64,000 nt of DNA from Apostichopus japonicus. Its lineage: Eukaryota > Echinodermata > Holothuroidea > Aspidochirotida > Stichopodidae. The notes beneath the pieces are model-generated. The model saw only the letters and a program-made list of their open reading frames with translations, did not search any database and was not told where the DNA came from. How positions within the stretch are numbered: position 1 is the stretch's first letter; each line of letters starts with the position of its first letter. Where the stretch lies: assembly GCF_037975245.1 (NCBI RefSeq), contig NC_092579.1:11000678-11064677 (forward strand). Direction: 5' to 3'. Positions 63,292 to 64,000 of this stretch are shown here, piece by piece. The position numbers were made by a program, and so were the translations under genes.

Positions 63292-64000
63292 GTGAGGAGA
63301 AACTAAACAGTTCTAATGGAAGACTAGTAGTCATTTACACTTAATTGTCCCAATTAGGCCAGTGATTTTACTCTACTTGCTTTTTCTTTGTATTCCGTTT
63401 CCAAACGCAAAAATACTATGTCTGATGAAATGTGTGGGTGACTGGGTGTGTATTGTAAGCTTTTAAACACAATTTATGTATCAAAACTTCTCACATGCGT
63501 TAAAGCATATATGGCATCTACAGTGAAATACTGTGTATTTGTTTGATAAAATCAAATATGAATTATTTTGCACCACGGTTAGTAGAACAGTAGTAAAAAT
63601 CAAATCATTTACGATACCAGACTCCGCAGTTGTATATACCTTTGCAATCAGTGTTTTGGTGCAACTATTTGATTGCAGTACAAAGTTTAATATCCTTTTT
63701 TGCTCAAGTGGATATTTTGAAAAAAGTTTTGGTGACTAGAGTATCATAATTGTTCCACCTCATACCAAACAGCTGTTTCAGGGAGTTATAATCATACAAT
63801 TAGACAAAGTGGCAGCTCTTCAAATTGACAACAGTTTCACTTGATATATTTCAAAGTCATCAAGGTAAAATTCAAAGTGTTGTGAGTTATTAGCTTGGAA
63901 TAAACATTGTCTATTACATATTAATGTCGGCTTTTATCCTGAACTTCCTCTTTAATGTGTGGTTGGGATAAAAATACTAAATTCGCCGTTTCCTTTTATG
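63292..64000. other. Intron 3, to window edge
   Basis: No further exon identified. Frame 63533-63739 has no recognisable feature. Confidence 0.5.

Overview
Origin. This is a nuclear segment from an animal, not bacterial or viral sequence: real coding sequence is in short exons with consensus splice sites and phase-matched junctions, most of the window is AT-rich, and about half is transposable-element sequence of many kinds (Copia, Mag-like Gypsy, DIRS, L2/Rex-like LINE, tRNA-derived SINE, hAT, a TTAA/THAP element, foldbacks). This mix, with many dispersed 'extracellular Ig plus repeat' features, fits a marine invertebrate deuterostome, perhaps an echinoderm; the species is inference and cannot be fixed from the sequence.

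Left third (1-32 kb), a nest of mobile elements. A LINE endonuclease fragment lies at the left edge (minus strand). A nearly complete Copia element (1981-7062, minus) with two LTRs, PBS, polypurine tract and AAAGT target duplication sits inside a copy of a repeat whose second copy is a complete hAT-like element at 16382-18040. A 312-bp unit derived from that repeat is triplicated at 7201-8136. A 1.18-kb foldback (9839-11014) interrupts another repeat whose uninterrupted copy is at 14826-15110. DIRS inverted terminal repeats occur at 11349-11478 and 31810-31940, with the internal complementary region at 31242-31342 and GC-rich, internally deleted gag/RT/tyrosine-recombinase remains at 28.2-31.2 kb; the 16 kb between may be nested insertions, including a young Mag-like Gypsy (19806-24232, 162-bp LTRs almost identical).

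Middle (32-40 kb). A TTAA-flanked element with matching terminal inverted repeats (32440-36184) holds a decayed THAP-domain exon (plus strand) and, facing it, an exon encoding a P2X7-like C-terminal domain with splice acceptor and poly(A) signal (minus strand), with a double-CRE palindrome upstream. A hAT element and, inside that, a hAT MITE are nested in it. A palindromic element and a 588-bp inverted-repeat element follow.

Right third (40-64 kb), host-like genes, all on the plus strand: remains of a spliced gene from a Gypsy-type integrase (42.2-45.8 kb) that lost a catalytic Asp; the 3' end of an unrecognised gene (exons 50852-50913 and 52208-52385) with a degenerate duplicate of its last exon; and the 5' part of an immunoglobulin-superfamily gene (signal-peptide exon 54872-54929, Ig exons 60145-60450 and 62959-63291, all phase 1) running off the right edge. 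Its introns hold a 5'-truncated LINE, a 2.5-kb TTTACC-rich inverted-repeat element containing a SINE with a perfect 11-bp duplication, and a 1.7-kb hAT-like element.
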